Of a DNA stretch of 64,000 nt, positions 26,392-38,954 are shown piece by piece. The stretch comes from Lasiodiplodia sp. COLG20 (taxonomy: Eukaryota > Ascomycota > Dothideomycetes > Botryosphaeriales > Botryosphaeriaceae): NCBI GenBank assembly GCA_009801085.1, contig VNWV01000005.1, positions 2,852,001 through 2,916,000 of the forward strand, written 5' to 3'. Within the stretch, counting starts at the first letter, position 1, and every line of letters begins with the position of its first letter. The translations under genes were made by a program, and so were the position numbers. The notes under the pieces were generated by a model, which made no database searches, was not told the DNA's origin, and saw only the letters and a program-made list of their open reading frames with translations.

Positions 26392-28368
26392 GATGCCAAG
26401 TTGGCGCTGCCCGGCAGCCCGGTTTGCGGTCGACGTGTTGCGGCAAGCGAGAGCTGATGGTGGCCAGCGGCGCTCGCTGCCGGCGGGCCAGGCCGCACGG
26501 GGATGCGGGCCTGGCGGCAGGCACGGGGGCGACGAATGGGTGTACGTAGGTGGATAGGGTACCGTAGGCACTAATATGTAGTGGGCTGAGAAGGGAAAGT
26601 GGTGAGCAGGGGCGCACCGCGCTGCTGCATCGAAGTGTGTCAGTGACCAGTGGGCTGCCCTCTGCCGGGCGGGCTGAGGGGTCTCTTCTGGCTCGGTTGG
26701 CCGTGTCGGTTGCAGATAATTGCTTTTCGCTGCGTCGGCCGCGCGCCGTTTGCTTTTGCGGGCAAGACAGGGTCCGTCCGGCTCAGCGACCGCTCGCCCC
26801 GGCGCGCGGCAGCCACCACATTGTTTTTTGCGCGGAGGACGGACGGCGGCTCCTAGGGCTGAGCGCCCTGGTAGACTCGATGGTTTGGTGCTAGTCGAGC
26901 GGGCGGGCCGGCGGCAGCCAGGTACGCGAGCCGTGGCGGTCTGCTATTCTGGGGCAAATTGGGCGAGGGGCGAGGGCGTGGGTGGTGGCTGCGACGGCAA
27001 GAGGGTGCATCAACGGCCTGGGGCAGCGCGCGGAAGCAGTCGAGCGGTCCGCCGCGCGGTGTCACGCTAGCGGCGGGCGAGTGAGATCGCGCGGGCACTA
27101 GAGATCGTGTCTATCTCGATGCGATGGGTCTCATCAGATCCACGCAAGATTCATTATTTTTCGCCCTTGCCCGGTCGGTGGAGTTCTGCGGCCAGGTGTT
27201 GCAAGACGCAATCGGCGGCAGCGGAAGCGCGTCCCGATGATCTCCGCCTGGCTCCCCCCGGCCTCTCCGCAGCATCGCCGCCCGCTTCGATCGCGCTGGC
27301 GCCTCCGAGCGGGCTGTCCGCGACGGGCGCCAGAGCGTTGCCAAGGCCAGGGTTCACCGGGTTTCATCATTCTGCGTACACACCGCTGGCGGCCGGCAAT
27401 CTCGAAAGCGCGAGATCGATGCTCTCGCATGCGGCGCCGACCCGCCCCGGCTGCGGCCACTTCTTGCCTCCCCACACGGCCTGGCAATTTTCTTTCGTTT
27501 TGTAGCACCGCACCGCGCACGCACGCACGCTGCCTCGCCTCGTCTGCGCACGCCCGGGGGGTGCCGCGGCGGGGGTCGTCGCTGGAGGGCGGATGGCATG
27601 GTCCCGCGTCCTTCTTATACCAGCCCGGCGCCGGCCAGGCTGTGCGAGGAGCTCCTCCGAATGTCGCCAATCGTCTCGTTCGTTTCATCGCGCCTCTCAT
27701 CGATCTTATCCGTCGTGCGGCCCCGGGCTCCGCCAATAATCGCCCACGTGCAGCTCCATCTCACTTCCCAGCGCGCCGTCTCTCCCTCCCTCTCTCCGCC
27801 AGATCAGCTGCCACGCGCCGGTGGTCGCACCAGCCTCCCCGATCGCCCGCGCGCGCCGCCCCGGATAGGCCGCGTCTGTCGGCCACACGGCGTGCCAGCA
27901 CTCAGGCCGGTGGCAACCGTCCGCATCCATTTCTCTCCGCAGACTCCGCGCTCGCCCTCAGCGCTTGATTGCCCACGATCTGCCGCCAAGCGACGACCGC
28001 TGCTAGCCCTCCCGTCGCGGCCAGGCACGGGACGGCCACGCTTCACAGGTAGGCCGGCCCTCAATTGCAGCCTCATCCGCTCGCCGATAAGGCGGCCGGT
28101 GGTATTTAAGTTGGCCGCTGCTTCCGAGCCGTTTCCTGTCCCCTCCTCCAGGCACTCCCGCCCGCCGTCCCGTCAACCATGTTTCCGTCTTGACCAGCGA
28201 TAGCGCCCGCGACTAACACCTGCGATGCCAGAATCCGCGGCCTCGGTGCATGCGACGAGTCGCGGAGAACGCGCACTGTTTGGGCTTAGAGCACGCTCGT
28301 GCTGAGCTGGCTTGCATCGCCGACCCGCTTAACAACAAGCCCTCGACCTCTCGCGCCGCTCCGCTACG
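26392..28368. other. GC-rich intergenic region and promoter of the DUF2841 gene
   Basis: Nearly 2 kb of GC-rich DNA open in several frames on both strands at once, the mark of low stop density rather than coding. C/T-rich tracts dominate 27600-28200 on the plus strand, as in fungal promoters. A TATA-like TATTTAAG lies at 28103-28110. Confidence 0.45.
28103..28110 (+). promoter_or_regulatory. TATA-like element
   Basis: TATTTAAG in a GC-rich setting, 259 bp upstream of the first in-frame ATG of the DUF2841 gene and followed by a pyrimidine tract. Position fits a core promoter with a leader of roughly 200 bp. Inference only. Confidence 0.35.
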
Positions 28369-30727
28369 ATGGTCCAGTACCCGGCCGAGTGCAGGCTGGC
28401 GCCTGCCGGAAGCGCAAAATGGCACCCGCAGCCCAGCTCCAAAACAAAGCTCGATGCCACACCTCCAGCAGCAGCAGCGAGCAGGATGAGCTCCCAGAGC
28501 GTTAGCTCTCAACAACCGCGAACGGCGCCCGTGCGTGTCAGCCCTCAGCCCTCACCCAATACCCCGCATTTTCCCAGCCTGCCAGACAACGGCCCCGCTA
28601 ACCCTAATCGCTAGGCCCCATCGCCGTCGCACGCCCTCGCCCAGGCCCTCCGCCGCGACTACAACATCGCCGCCCACGCTTTTGTCGTCGTCGGCCTCGA
28701 CGAGAGGGGCGATGCCTTCGTGCTACCCTCCGACAAGTTCGACTACGTCCGTCCGCAGCTGGCCCGCACGCCGCAGTGGCGCCAACTCGTCTCGCACGTC
28801 GACAGCCTGCCGCCCCAGTTTGTCCGCGGCGGTCCCCAGGTCTATGGTCTGTCCCGCACGAGCCGCCGAAGCCGGCCGCACAGATGACGAGCCCTTGCTG
28901 ACCGTGCCGCAGCTAGCGACGAGCCCGCATCGTCGGAGTGGGTCGATGCCGCAAGTCAAGTGACGACCGACTCTGACGAGAGCCGCCGTGCGAGTCTCTC
29001 GCAGCCCAATCAGCGCGCGCGCAATTCAGAAAAGTCAAAGGTCAAGATCAAGAGCCCCGCCGCCGAGCCAGTCCGCCCGCGCAAGCGCCAGCGCTCTACG
29101 TCACGCAACCAGAGTCTCGTCGAGGACGACGATGAGAACGAGGACTGGTCCGACGCCGTCGGCGTCGATATCGAGCCCGAGGAGCAGCAAGTCGTGCGCT
29201 TCCCCATCGAGGACCGCGCCCAGGTGCTTGACATCCTGGGCCGCCGCCTCGACCAGATGCAACAGCTTGCATGCAAGGTCATCCTCAAGGCATGGATCCG
29301 GGCCATTGAGCCCAAGAAGCAGTCGAACTATCCTTATGTCGGTAGCGACAAGAAGAAGAAGCAGGAAGCCGAGAAGAGCACCCAGAAGAAGCGCTCCAAG
29401 CCCAAGGATGGCCCGGACGCTCCCCCGTGGTGGCCGACGGCTCACCAGGATTGGTGGAGGTTGATGCCGCATCCCGAATGTGCGACCATGGATGAGGTCC
29501 GTCACAAGGAGCCTGACCACCTTAGGAAACCTGGTAAGCGACAATAAGCGGGCACCTTCAATGCAGTGCCACTGGGGCTAATGCAAGTCGACAGAACGTC
29601 TTGTCCTCGGTGTCCACATCCTGTTACACCAAGCCGAGAAAGAGGGCGGCATTGACCTTTTGGTGCACTCCACCAAGGACTGTGTACTGCAGTTCGATCA
29701 AGACAACCACAATGGTGACGATCGAAAGGGCAAACGCGACCTGTTCTTGAACGATATTTACCTGCTTGCACAGCACTACTCCGACTACCGCACTGAGGGC
29801 ATTGGTGAGTTGGCTAGTCATTCCTCGCTGCGAGTCTACCTGGAAGGCTAAATGTTGATGTCAGATGGCGACACCATGATCAGCATGAAGTGCTACCCCA
29901 AGCATGCTCTCCAAAACAAGAAGGCCAGTAGCGGGTCGTCGCGCAAGCGTCAACGCCAGGATTCGTCAGTCGATACCCAGGAGGTTCAGGAAATTCAAAA
30001 GTCGCAACATGGCCAAGAGCAAGAAGACTTGGTCCAGTCAACAAGGGCCTTGGAGCTGGAAAATCAGGGTTGGGATTACTCTCATCCCAACGGCCTTCCA
30101 GATCCCTCGCCGCAACAGGTGAACAACTTCTTCCCTTCGAGCAACAACGACTTCCGAAGCTACGTAGCGCCGGTCGGAAAGCCATTCTCTAATGCAAGCG
30201 ATCTGCAACCGGCGTACCAGCAAGCACCGATGATGCCTCCACAGATGTACGACGACAGGTATGGGTTTGATGCGAAGCAACCTGCGAACTACGTGGACAA
30301 CCTTACCTACCCGATGAGTCGAGACCCAAGCTACGTCAGCCAGCCCTCGAATTACGATTGGCGGACAGTCCAATCGAATTCGTCTTTCTCTCCCTCCTCA
30401 ACTGCCTCTCTGGCGCAAAGTTCGAACACGTCCTACGCCACTCCCTCTAGTACGAACTTCCCTGGTGCCGTCAATTTTTCCTTTGGCAACAATCCTCAAC
30501 TCTCACCTCAACACAACTACAGCCCCGGCTCTCAGGTAGGCAGCATGTCGGCAGCATCTCCGGCGATGGGTCAAGCCATGGCCGTTTCAGGACCCATGTC
30601 CATGATGCCGGGGATACGGAGCCAGTCGAGTACCTACGACGAGCCGCCGTACAGTAACACCTTCCGCACTGGCTCACTAAGTCATCCAAACATACCGTAC
30701 AACATGAACAGCTCTTACCATGGCTAG
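28369..30727 (+). CDS. DUF2841 / YDR124W-like helical-bundle protein
   Basis: Exons 28369-28530, 28615-28846, 28913-29533, 29595-29804 and 29865-30727 join to 695 residues. The family (Pfam PF11001, Aspergillus AFUB_079030 and yeast YDR124W) has a helical bundle of unknown role; in A. fumigatus a member sits in the subtelomeric hrmA-associated cluster that affects colony form. Family marks here: RRDYNIAAHAFVVVGLD and LPSDKFDYVRPQLARTPQWR in the N-terminal part, a basic linker, then RAQVLDILGRRLDQMQQLAC, PPWWPTAHQDWWRLMPHPEC, RHKEPDHLRKPERLVLGVHIL and a C-terminal Gln/Ser/Pro-rich low-complexity half typical of transcription-associated proteins. Two introns remove in-frame stops (28612 and 28885), which supports them; the second uses a weaker donor, gtctgt at 28847. 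Start: 28369 is the first ATG after an in-frame stop at 28330, with 28486 as an alternative. Possibly nuclear; function unknown. Confidence 0.85.
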
Positions 30728-32356
30728 GCGTCAAGCCAGCGTTGGAGATTTCAATTCTCATCATGGGCCTCCGACCTGCAGCTCGGAAGTCGTTTTGATT
30801 TGGCCTCTTCCTAGCGCGACGGCTCCCGTGCCTGACGACGAAGTTCACGACAGCGTCTCTTCAAATGTCCTGTATAATTATGATGACGACATGACCGTTT
30901 AGCAATGACGTCCAACATTCGCGACTTTTTCTGTGTTGACCAGACGTCGCCTCGGACCGACTACGACGACTACGACTTTGGGCAAAGGTTCTGCATTAGC
31001 GTTTCTCTGGGTGGAAATCTCTGAACAATGTTTGTTGTTCTGCGAAAAGCTGCCAGCAGCTCGTTCCGCGGCTGCTATTTTCTCCTTTCTCTTTGGGAAC
31101 AATCGTGCTATTTCGGTAAGCGTAGGAGTTGGTGGGATGGCTCGGGCCCTCTGCTGGATTGTTAGATCCGCACCGCGTGTCGCACACTCGCATCAGGATT
31201 GCGCAAGCAAACTGTTCGCTAACTGGTTAAAAATTGCGGTTTGAGTTTGATTCTCTGCTACCTTCTGGGGGTATCTCGGTTGGAGAGGAGTCTGGTGGTA
31301 AAAATTGCTTTTGATCTCTACATTGTCTTCTTTTCGGATCGGTTTGGCTTTACTTCTCACGCCTCTGTCTAGCGTTCGAGCGGGCTTTTGGATCTTATTT
31401 TATTTTTTTCTCTCTTATTTGAATGTAGTGGAGACGAGCAGAGACTGACGGTGTTAGGTGTGCTTGATTCGGTTACTGCACTGGTAGATGTGGTGCTACA
31501 GTGACAACATGTGGCCGCCGTACTTAATAAATTTCGGTCTTCATAATAACCCATTGTTTGGGCAATCATTTCGCGAGTTCTTGGCTACTACGGTCTGCAA
31601 AAGAGGAGGGAGACGGAGACGATAGACAGATACTGTCCGCGGTTGTTAGGTGACAACTTCAGGAAGGTGCAGGTGGAATTGGCAGTGTGAATCACATCTA
31701 GCATGGTAGAGAATCGATAGTTAAATCAGTGGACGAATAGCTGAGGCCGACACTCGTACGTAATGATGTAAAGAATGTGAAAACAAAAGTCCTCGGGCAC
31801 GTCGCTACCGATACGTTTGGTTCAATTGGTGCATTTTAGGCGTAAAATTATAGCGTTAGTTTCTTCATTAGAAAACAGCTAGAGAGCGAGGCTTCGTTGG
31901 AACAAGAATGGCTTTGTAGTTGTGATGTAACTGAAGGGAAAGCTCCCTTTCGCTGTGCATGTCTGAACCAGGTCATGTCTTGACATCCCGAAACCTTGAA
32001 TGCATTGACCATGTACACAGCGCATACTTGACACGTCCTGTGATAGTACTTAGAATGAAGGTTTACGAATGGCACGCATTGAAGTGAAGTGAGGCAGCAA
32101 TTGTTTCCTCATAAGGAAAGTGTGGCTGGAGCCGCGGAGTTCGTGCTTGGCGGGCGTCCAAGCTCAGAGCTTCGCGTCGCCTTTTACCACCACCCGGTCG
32201 CGACAAAGAGCCGCACACCTTCACCCGCGCCCAACACGCCGTTTGCGGCTCGAGCACCTCCTGCAACACCTTAACCCGTGCGACTACATCCTAATTCGCG
32301 TCGCGCCCGATGAGCACAACCGATCGTTGAGGAAGAACACGACCCTGCCGACCGCC
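30728..32356. other. Intergenic region before SAC3
   Basis: About 1.6 kb of mixed, partly T-rich DNA (for example 31390-31415) with no frame that looks like protein. It holds the DUF2841 3' UTR and the SAC3 promoter. The last 250 bp turn C-rich, as a leader would. Confidence 0.4.
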
Positions 32357-35300
32357 ATGTCGTCAGCGCGCGGAGGTGAGCGCGGCCGCGCGAAGTCCAC
32401 CCGCTCGAGACCCTACACCCGCGGCGGCGCGCACAACAGCAACAGAAACGGGTTCGGAAATGCTAGCGATAGCGACGGAGGAAGCAGCCACAGCTTCCGC
32501 GGTCGCGGTCGCGGTGCCGCGAGGGGCTCGTCGACCAGAGGCGCTCCGACCGGCCCCCGTCAGAAACAAACCTTCGGAGCTCCGCAAGCGCGCCGCTCCA
32601 GCAATTCGACTTTACAGACCAACAGCTTCCAGCCGGCATCGACTGCAGGTCTTCCGTGGCCTCAGCGTTACGAAACAGTATGTTGACTTCTCTTCCCCTC
32701 ACCCTTCCCCTCCCGTTGGTCGGAAGAAAGAAGAACTAGAATGACTCTATCCCTCTCGCACTGCAGCTCAAGTCGAACCGCGCCCTCGAACGGAAGCATG
32801 CGATTGCGAACGGATTGATCCAGGACCCCGATAAGCCCCGCCGCTTGGAAGATGCCATCACGATTGTTGGAACCTGCCCGGACATGTGCGCGGAGTATGA
32901 GAGGGTGGAACGCGTGGTTCAAAAGGACGTTTGGGAGATGGAATTGGTATGACCTGCGGCTCACTTGCATGGCTGAGACATTTTCTGACTGTCCTCTGCA
33001 GGAGCCCGGCACGAAGGAGCCTTCGGAAGCCCGCATGATTAAGAAGTTCAGACGCGCCGCTGCTGGCTTGGAAGAGCAGCTTCCCTCGGACCTTCGACCT
33101 CCGTCTACGCTTTCGAAAACGTGCGACTACCTATTCAATGACATCCTCTCCGAGCACGAGCTTGCAAAGGCGCACAAATTCCTCTGGGACCGGACTCGCG
33201 CCGTGCGGAACGACTTCACGATTCAACAATGCACGAAGACCCCCGATATCAGGATTCAGATCGATTGCTTCGAACGCATTGCCCGGTTCCACATCCTGTC
33301 CCTACACCAGATGGCTTTGCCGAAGGAGGATGTACCCACGTCGTACGACAGACACCAAGACCGCGAGCAACTTGACAAGACGCTTCTTACCCTTATAACT
33401 CTTTACGACGAGAACCGGGACCGCTACCGCTCTCCGAACGAGTCAGAGTTCCGCGCATATAGCATCTTGTTCCAAATGGAAGCTATAGTTCCGGACATTG
33501 AGGATCGACTACAGTCCTGGCCGGCGGAGATAGTCAGAAATCCTCGCGTTCAGACGGCGCTGAAGATTTACACTACAGCAACGGATACTTCGCAAGATCT
33601 GGGGCCCCTCAACCCTAGGATTAGCCACCCGATTGCCCAGTCGAACGCTGGAAAGTTCTTCAACATTGTCAAGTCAAACCAGGTTTCCTATCTCATGGCC
33701 TGCGTGGCTGAGTTGGTCTTCAACATGGTCAGGAGGTCCATGCTCAATAACATCTGGAATGCATATCGGATTGGTGGTGACAGAAAGGTCGAAGACTGGA
33801 GTCTGGAAGAGATCGCAAGAGTTATGCACTTCGACGACTATGAAGAAGCGCGTGAGTTTTGCGAGTCTTACAATTTCTCCATCCTAGAGAAAGAAGATGG
33901 CACCGAGTTTATCGACCTCACTTCGGTCCCCGGCAAGATTCTCCCGTCAGCCAGCCCGAACTTGAGGAAGCAGTTTCGTTCGGAGATGGTGGTGGAAGCC
34001 AAACGATTCAACAGATCATATTCCGCCATCGTCAGTGGCATGACGGTCAAGCAGGCCAAGGAGCGTGGGATGATTGAGGAACCCGAAGTCAATGGGGCTC
34101 AGCCTTCGCTTTTTGTAACCCAGGACTCTGAATCTGACACGGAGGCAATGAGCACGCCTGGCTCATCCTTTGGTCAACCCGCAAATCCCTTTGCCGCTGC
34201 AGCTGCTGCAGCACCCAAAAATCCTTTCGCTCAACCTGCCCCAGGCTTCGGCGCACCGGCCGCTCCATCAGCATTCGGACAGCCTGCCAACTCTACTCCA
34301 TCTACAGGATTTGGAGTCTTTGGTACTCCATCCAGCCAAGGTTCGACGCAGTCTACACCAAGCTCTTTTGCTCACAATCCATTCTCACCTCTTTCAGCAG
34401 CTTCTACTCCGGCAACCATCGCACCTAGCTCCAGTGCGACTTCCTCGCCTTTCCAGCAGGGCCCGTTTTCCTCGGCGCCATCGCCTTTTGCCAAGCCTGC
34501 ATCCCCTGCTACGACCGCAAACGCCCAGCCATCTCCGTTCCAGCTTGGTGCTCAACAGGCACCTTTCTCGGCTTTCGGTCAGCCGGCACAGGCTCAGAAG
34601 TCGACAACCCCAATCAGCTCATTTGAGGAACCTAGCGATACGCCTCCAGGCTCACCACCAAAGCCTGCCACGTTTCCACGTCCAACGTCATCGGTTCCTA
34701 CAACGACACCCACCCTTTTCCCGCCAGCGACAACTTCCGCTGAACAAGGCAAGCAGCCACAACCCGCACAAAGCAGCGTTTTCGGCTTTCCGTCTGCAAC
34801 CTCCAGTTCGGAGGCTACGAAAGAGAACCAACCGCCTAGCAGCATTTTCGGCTTCCCACCAGTTGCTACGAAAAGTTCCACCCCAGCGACCACCGCCACT
34901 GCGGCACCGTCCGGTACCCCTTTTCCTTCGTTCACCCCTACCGCTGCCAAGTCAGACGAGAACAAGAATCCGTTTGGCTTCACTGCGTCTCAGGTCCCTG
35001 GCACGTCACCCGCCAATTTCTCCATCAAGCCAGCTCAGGGCTCTGCATTCTCCGTATTAGCTGCAGATCACACTCCGACTTCTGCAACCGCAGCTCCATT
35101 CCCTACCACGACGCCCTCTACCTCACTAGACCTCGGCCCTCAGGCTCCGAAACCCTCACTCGGAGCCTTCAACCCATCCAAATTTTCTACTCCTCCTTCT
35201 ACCATTGGGCCCGCCACAAACTCATCGCCATTCTCAGTTGGAAACAACACAAGTACCTCAACAGTTGATGCTACCGCCACTCAAACTTCACAGCCCCCGA

Positions 35301-37474
35301 GCTTCACCCCGGCTTCCACCCTTACCTCCACACCACCGAGCTTTACTCCTTCGTCAAGTTTCGCTCCAGGGCCGCCTGCAGCGCAAGCGTCGAAAGAGCC
35401 TTCTCCCCAGCCTCAGCCAGATGCTTTGGCCATCGCTAGAGAAAAGGCTCAGAAGGAAAGGCTAAGAGGTCTAGCCGTGGACAGGATCACTGAAAACCTA
35501 GTTATGCAGCCTAAAGTTGGACTGCTCGCTCAGTTCGTAGAGCACATGGCACACAACGTGATCATGGATGCCATGATGGAATTTGAAGACGAGCAGAACC
35601 AGAAGGTTGCTGATCAATTCCGCGTAAGGAGCCTCGCCTTCAAATATGGCCAAAAGTGGAGAAACATTTGGCGGTCAGAGAAGGTCAGGCGCCGTGGACG
35701 CGAGCGGAGGAAGGCTCGTCGTGACGCGCTGAACGCCGCTGCCTCTCGACGGGGGCCAGCTGGAATCGAAACTGACGTCCAAGAGTTCAAAAGCACTATG
35801 GGCGCAAGCATGCGAAGGATGGCTGCCAGTGCCGGTTCGCGCGGTAGTGGACATTTCCGCGACTCGTTCAGCTCAAGCATTGGAGTGCACGACATTCTCG
35901 AGAGGGATATGCGACGCCCCACCAGCTCGCAGAACCAATCGTACCTGATGTCTGGAGCACTGCCAAGCAATGACAGCCGCCGCAGCAGCATGCAGTCAGA
36001 CCTTCTTGGACCTGACAGAGACGGATTCCGTATCTCCAAGTCGAGGAAAGCCCCCATGCAGCCGCCTCAACTAATTCGACACCGCGCCCGATTCCTGTCT
36101 GGGGATCCTCTTATTCCAAAAGAGAGCAGCTACACCGGCCGCATCAGCACCACACAGACGGATTACTTCAGGCTGAGGGCAATGGGTATCAAGTACGAGG
36201 ACGTGCATGGTGGTAGGAAGGGCAGGAAGCGGTATAGGGAATTCGATGATGACGAGGAAGCTATCGTTTCCGACGATGATAGCGAGTCGGTTTCTCCCCC
36301 GGAGAGGAAGAGAAGGATTGCAATGGGCACCCGAGACTACCGGCTGAGTCAAAGCCGTACGCCAACTGGTGAAAATCGTTATGCGGAAACGGTTACTAGC
36401 GCGCCGAGCACTATCAACAAGGAGCACGACGAAGAAGAAGCTCTCCGAGATCCTACCATTGCCAAGGCTCGTGCGCTTCAGAAGTCCATGTCTGAGTCGA
36501 TCGATTACTATCGAAACATTCGAGAGCAGATCGAGAAAGAGAGGTCTGAGTCCGTTCAGGCCTCGACCACCAATCCTCTTGCTCAGTCTTACAGCTCCTT
36601 CCGCGCGTCTGTTTTCCCTGAAGCACGGCCAGCGCCTCCAGACCTGCCTAAGTACTGGAGTCGCGAGAGCAAATTCCTGCCTCGTTCGGAATATGGCGGG
36701 GCTCGTTGGCTGGCGAGCTCACAGAAGGGCAAAGAAAGGGCTGATGAACCATCCACGAACGCAAAGTCGTCGAAGCCCAACTTCGATCAACAAGTCCCTT
36801 CTTCTCAACCTGTCAACCGGGCAAGGACTACTTCACAGTCGTTCAACTCGATCGTTCCCGATAGCAACCCATTCATCTCGACGCAATCTTCCAAGCGCCC
36901 TACACCGAATGGAATGGGAACGCAAGGCGACGAGATCATGATACTTTCATCTGACGATGAAGATGATGTGAAGGAAAGCAAGATCCCTATCAAGCGCGAA
37001 GAAAGCCCAGCCAACTTGGATGACGATGACGATGTGATGGAAGTGACTCAAGTCGGGGGCTCTCAGTCTTTGACGGGGGATTTCGAGACTCAGTATGGCC
37101 AACCTGATGCGTTCGACAGTCAGTTCGAGGAGCAGTACCAGTACGCTCAAGGTCTCGAAACTACCGAGATGGATGAAGATGAGGTTGATCCCGCACTTCT
37201 GGATGAAGATGATGGAGATGACGAGGGAGGAGACGATGTGGATGTTGGAGATGATGAGGAAGACGAGGAGGATGGGGAGGAGGAGGAGGAGGAGGAGGAG
37301 GAGGAGGGAGGAGGAGGAGACGATGAACAGGATGATGACATCATTGAGGATGACGATGATGTTTTTGAGGAGGAAGAAACAGAGAGCGACGAAGACAGCG
37401 AGGAACGTGGTGCCACACCCAGTGGCAAGTACAAAGACAAGGGCAACAGCTTCGACGACGCAATTGAGCTATGA
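32357..37474 (+). CDS. SAC3: SAC3/GANP-family mRNA export scaffold
   Basis: Exons 32357-32677, 32767-32946 and 33002-37474 give 1657 residues. Sac3 is the scaffold of TREX-2, which tethers transcribed genes and mRNPs to the nuclear pore. After an RGG-rich leader (RGRGRGAARGSSTRG), the Sac3/GANP domain starts with the hallmark GTCPDMCAEYERVERVVQKD (about 142) and runs to about 480, including FHILSLHQMALP and FFNIVKSNQVSYLMACVAEL. A long Pro/Ser/Phe segment with FG and NPF motifs (GFGAPAAPSAFGQPA) spans about 545-950. A helical basic segment follows at about 970-1070 (QKERLRGLAVDRITENLVM, then RVRSLAFKYGQKWRNIW), where Sac3 binds Cdc31 and Sus1. The C-terminus has an Asp/Glu tail near 1550 coded by a GAG microsatellite. 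ATG at 32357 is the first in a clear context and opens the RGG leader. Confidence 0.92.
37271..37319 (+). repeat. GAG microsatellite encoding the poly-Glu tail of SAC3
   Basis: An in-frame run of GAG/GGA units coding for about ten glutamates and then glycines. It lies inside the acidic tail, so length changes by slippage would alter only the number of acidic residues. Confidence 0.75.
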
Positions 37475-38954
37475 GGACAGAGCCGCGGTCTTGGAGATGA
37501 CATTCCTGGTCCCCTGGTCTTCTCTTACTGGTTCACGGGACTACCATTTCTCTCGAAAAGTTGGAGGCTCCTTTTCATCGACAGTTTTCCTTGGCGCCCA
37601 TGATCGGCTCAGGCCGTAGCGATTTTCCATTCGATCGGGTCTTGACAGCGTGTATAGTGAACAAGCGGTACCATATAAACATTTCCGAATCAGTTCGGGG
37701 ATTCCACAGTTCGTCGACTTTGCTCGGTTTCATTTCTTTTTTCTTTTTTCAAGAGCTCGAAAACCATTGCGGGGTGGAGAAAGTCGTTACTCTGGCATGC
37801 ATAGCGATTTGGCGTTTATCTTCCCTCTCATTTGCGCGTGGGCTTCTCTGGCGGGTAGTGCAGGCGGCTGGTCTGCTTTTTAGGCGTCGTGAAGATGGGA
37901 AACGAGTGGGCTAGCAGATTCTCTGTGGAGAGTGGTATTTTAGGTACTGCTAGTGCGGTGCATGGCTTGAACGGATTGCGAAGTAGCTTGCTTCAATGGA
38001 AGCGTGGAGGATGGCTATCAATCTGAATGGTTCACTCCAAGCATGCGGTACCGTTTGATCGAAGAACAAAGTTGCAGATTGATAAAGCCCGTTTTGGCGA
38101 GCCTATCAGCGAATGTCGACTGTCGTCAAAGCACCGAAGCAGGCTTTCCATATCCTTAAGCTAGGTTGCTGGCTCCCTCATAAGTTGGATATATCTTGTG
38201 AGCAACTCCAGTACTTGTCTCCAGAATGGCTGCGAGTACATTATCCCCTTCTATTGTGGATTCCGGCGTCCCGACCGAAATCTCTCCGATGTCTCATTGC
38301 GCCACCGGAATTGCTGCCGACATGTTGAACTAACGTTTGAAACCAAGTCTTTGGTCAGAATTGGTGAAACATCGACAACCAAAGTTGTGGTGGGAACCGT
38401 AGATACGCCACTTCCCATTCCCACTCATTGATGGGTCATTGTGACATGATCGGCCGCTATCGTCAGCACGAGTATTTTACCACCTACCCCCTATAATCAG
38501 ACACTTTTTTTTTTACCAAACACGCCGGTCACTGCGCGGTCATCGAGATTGCAAAGCGTGCTAGAAGTTATAAAGATATATCAGCAAGGGAGGGGAAAAG
38601 GAGAAGATCACGCAAACTCGAGGCAAAGGCGAAATGATGTCTCTAAACTGGAGACGCGGGCCCAGGGTCTCGTTCCCGGTAATTGGGGCAGCTCCCATTT
38701 ATAACGCCGACACGTGATGGTGTGGCGCCGCAAGGTCCTCTACCAGTTCATGGCAGTGGCTGGACCATTGTGCGCGGTCCATGATCGCCGCGCACGCCCA
38801 TATCCCCGCCCCGCACCGACGCGTATGCCCAGAACTGGCTCGTATGGGTGCTGGGCATTATGCTCATTGGCTCACTGGAGCTCAAATCCCCTAAATCATA
38901 GATACTTCTACTTCTTGTCCGCCCCTCGTCTCCTTGTCAAGACCGGGGCCCATC
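37475..38954. other. Intergenic region between SAC3 and the 39 kb membrane-protein gene
   Basis: About 1.5 kb of AT-balanced DNA with short frames only. Frames at 37561-37914 and 38113-38431 show no motif. A T-run near 38507-38514 and purine-rich DNA at 38590-38630 are the only structure I see. Confidence 0.4.

Noticed and set aside
28594..28610. CCCTAA unit that could suggest an interstitial telomere repeat
   Set aside because: A single unit inside an intron end (branch point and acceptor); no tandem array.
34170..35060. Plus-strand frame of about 296 codons inside SAC3
   Set aside because: A shadow of the Pro/Ser-rich SAC3 frame; His/Leu/Arg-rich composition is the frame-shifted image of it.
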